A stretch of 6,919 bases of DNA. Origin: Thiohalocapsa sp. Lineage in GTDB: Bacteria > Pseudomonadota > Gammaproteobacteria > Chromatiales > Chromatiaceae. Both the position numbers and the translations under genes were made by a program. Shown piece by piece: positions 5,583 to 6,919 of the stretch; positions within the stretch are counted from its first letter, which is position 1, and each line of letters begins with the position of its first letter. The DNA is taken from the NCBI RefSeq assembly GCF_019695415.1, contig NZ_JAIFKJ010000402.1:1-6919 (forward strand), given 5' to 3'. The notes under the pieces were generated by a model. The model was not told the DNA's origin, searched no databases, and saw only the letters and a list, made by a program, of their open reading frames with translations.

Positions 5583-6853
5583 GCGCCACCGCCCCGGCGC
5601 TGGGGCAGATGCAGTCTGGGGAACAGCCCGCCGACGCCGCCGCGGAAGCCGTCGCGCAGGCCGAGGCCGAGCGGCGGGCGCAGATCGCCGCGCGCTGGAG
5701 CGATGCTTGCCTCGCCGCCGCCCTGTTCGCGCTGGACCCGGTCGCCGCCGGCGGCCTCAACGTCCGCGCCCTGCCCGGCCCGGTGCGCGACCTCTGGCTC
5801 GACTTCCTGCGCGAGCTGCTGCCGCCGGAGGAGCCCTTCCGCCGGGTACCCCTGCACATCGCCGACGGCCGCCTGTTGGGCGGGCTGGACCTGGCCGCCA
5901 CGCTGCACGCCGGCCGCCCCGTAGCGGAGCGCGGCCTGCTCGCCGAGGCCGACGGCGGCGTCGTGCTGCTTGCCATGGCTGAGCGCGTGGCCCGCTCCAC
6001 CGCCGCGCACCTGAGTGCGGCCCTGGACACGCAGGAGGTCCTGGTGGAGCGCGACGGCATCACCGCCCGCACGCCCACCCGCTTTGGCGTTCTCGCACTC
6101 GACGAGGGCGCCAATGACGAGGAGCAGGTGCCGACGACGCTCAAGGACCGCTTCGCGATCCTGCTTGATCTCAACGACATTCCCTACAACGCGGCCATGC
6201 CGCCTGAGGAGGATGCGGCCTCCATCCAGCGTGCCCGCCGGCGCCTGCCGGGTGTCACGGTGCCCGACGATATGCTGGAGGCCATCTGCGGCACGGCGCT
6301 GGCGCTCGGGGTCGAGTCGCTGCGCGCCAGCCTGTTCGCGCAGCGCATCGCCTGCGCCGCCGCGGCGCTGGCCGGCCGCGATGTCGTGGAGATGGACGAT
6401 GTGGGTGCCGCCGCGCGGTTGGTGTTCGCCCCCCGCGCCACACGCCTGCCGATGCCGGACCCGCCCGAGGACCAGCAGCCCGAGGAGCCGCCGCCGCCGG
6501 AAGAGAACCAGGACGACGATCAGGACAGCCAGTCGCCGGAGCAGGACATCGACAAGCCGCTGGAAGATGTCGTGCTGGAGTCCGCCCAGGCGGCCATCCC
6601 GGACAACCTGCTGGCCATGCTCAAGATGGGCGCGCTGCGCACCCGCTCGCACTCGAGCGGCAAGTCCGGCGCCAGCCAGAGTGGCTCGCTGCGCGGGCGC
6701 CCCGCCGGCACCCGCCGCGGCGAGCCCGGCGCCGGTGCCCGCCTCGCAGTCATCGCCACGCCGCGCGCGGCGGCCCCGTGGCCGCGGCCGCCCCGGGCCG
6801 GCCGCGCCCCGCCAGCCCCGTTGGGGTCCGGCCGTGGCGCGGTGCTGGTCTGA
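5579..6853 (+). CDS. bchD: Magnesium chelatase subunit D, truncated by an in-frame stop near window end
   Basis: BchD is the AAA+/integrin-I platform subunit of magnesium chelatase; it docks on the BchI ring and contacts BchH. Residues 1-290 are the AAA+-like domain, which lacks a true Walker A (around 52-70 the loop reads ALDPVAAGGLNVRALPGPV), as is normal for BchD. GVLALDEGANDEEQVPTTLKDRF at 170-192 corresponds to the Walker B/sensor region. Residues 291-329 are the expected acidic, proline-rich linker, and SGKSGASQSGSLRGRPAGTRRGEP at 360-383 is the conserved basic segment before the I-domain. The frame closes at TGA 6851-6853 after 424 residues, whereas BchD proteins usually run to about 550-600 residues with a C-terminal von Willebrand A domain carrying the MIDAS metal site. 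That domain is missing here because of the stop and the window edge. Start: ATG overlaps the bchI stop by four bases, with GGAGG at 5561-5565. From about residue 394 the sequence departs from the family (ATPRAAAPWPRPP where ATLRAAAPWQRLR is expected), consistent with base errors. Confidence 0.92.
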   Translation: MSATAPALGQMQSGEQPADAAAEAVAQAEAERRAQIAARWSDACLAAALFALDPVAAGGLNVRALPGPVRDLWLDFLRELLPPEEPFRRVPLHIADGRLLGGLDLAATLHAGRPVAERGLLAEADGGVVLLAMAERVARSTAAHLSAALDTQEVLVERDGITARTPTRFGVLALDEGANDEEQVPTTLKDRFAILLDLNDIPYNAAMPPEEDAASIQRARRRLPGVTVPDDMLEAICGTALALGVESLRASLFAQRIACAAAALAGRDVVEMDDVGAAARLVFAPRATRLPMPDPPEDQQPEEPPPPEENQDDDQDSQSPEQDIDKPLEDVVLESAQAAIPDNLLAMLKMGALRTRSHSSGKSGASQSGSLRGRPAGTRRGEPGAGARLAVIATPRAAAPWPRPPRAGRAPPAPLGSGRGAVLV

Positions 6854-6919
6854 GTCCCCCCGGACCGCTTCCCCATCACCCGCCACCGCACGCGCTCCCG
6901 GACCCCCACCCTCTTCCTC
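6854..6919 (+). pseudogene. Continuation of the bchD reading frame beyond the TGA
   Basis: Reading on in the same frame after the stop gives 22 codons to the window edge, including PDRFPITRHRTRSRTPTLFL. This resembles the BchD stretch (R)PDDFRITRHRxRTxTTTLFVVD that begins the von Willebrand A domain, quoted from memory of the family. Homology therefore continues without a frameshift, and the TGA replaces a codon. By my count 40 of the last 69 bases are C and only 11 are G, an abrupt skew. This looks like degraded base calling at a contig end, although a genuinely decaying gene cannot be excluded. Confidence 0.65.

Noticed and set aside
6841..6860. Frameshift rather than a point change ending bchD
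   Set aside because: Homology before and after the TGA is in the same frame, so a single indel would not explain it.
5426..6886. 486-residue minus-strand open frame opposite bchI/bchD
   Set aside because: It has Arg/Gly/Ala-rich low-complexity composition and no motifs, and it lies fully antisense to bchD. Long antisense frames are expected in high-GC coding DNA.

Overview
This is a GC-rich window from a phototrophic purple bacterium, most likely a proteobacterium. The firmest evidence is the bchI-bchD pair at the right end. These genes encode two subunits of the magnesium chelatase that commits protoporphyrin IX to bacteriochlorophyll synthesis. A gammaproteobacterial purple sulfur bacterium of the Ectothiorhodospiraceae/Halorhodospira type would suit the GC content and gene mix, but that placement is inferred from general impression and no marker gene in the window settles it.

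Layout from left to right. (1) 1-85 holds only the 3' flank of the first gene and a small tandem duplication. (2) 86-1531, minus strand: an acyl-adenylate-forming ligase that most resembles MenE (o-succinylbenzoate-CoA ligase). (3) 1532-1661: a divergent intergenic region with two strong inverted repeats. (4) 1662-2642, plus strand: a GHMP-family kinase of the PduX/BluE (L-threonine kinase) type, followed by a good intrinsic terminator. (5) 2730-3542, minus strand: an Sfp-type 4'-phosphopantetheinyl transferase, convergent with the kinase. (6) 3543-3818: a divergent intergenic region holding a 34-nt two-tier hairpin. (7) 3819-4328, plus strand: a hotdog-fold acyl-CoA thioesterase. (8) 4329-4550: the bchI leader, with a sigma70-like promoter candidate and two hairpins. 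(9) 4551-5582 bchI and 5579-6853 bchD, overlapping by ATGA and surely co-transcribed.

Functionally, bchI and bchD form one operon. The four genes to their left are separate short transcription units, divergent or convergent, and do not form an obvious pathway. They share a cofactor/CoA flavour: quinone or acyl-CoA activation, the aminopropanol arm of cobalamin, carrier-protein priming, and acyl-CoA hydrolysis. Cobalamin supply is plausibly relevant to phototrophy because the anaerobic ring cyclase BchE needs B12, but that link is inference.

The main oddity is at the far right. bchD is closed by an in-frame TGA at 6851-6853, yet the same frame continues afterwards with recognisable BchD sequence to the window edge. 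The region around it carries changes that mostly look like substitutions to C. Low-quality sequence at a contig end is the likeliest explanation; true gene decay is the alternative. I see no mobile element, CRISPR array, tRNA or rRNA, and no convincing new biological system. The unexplained intergenic hairpins are the most worthwhile non-coding leads.
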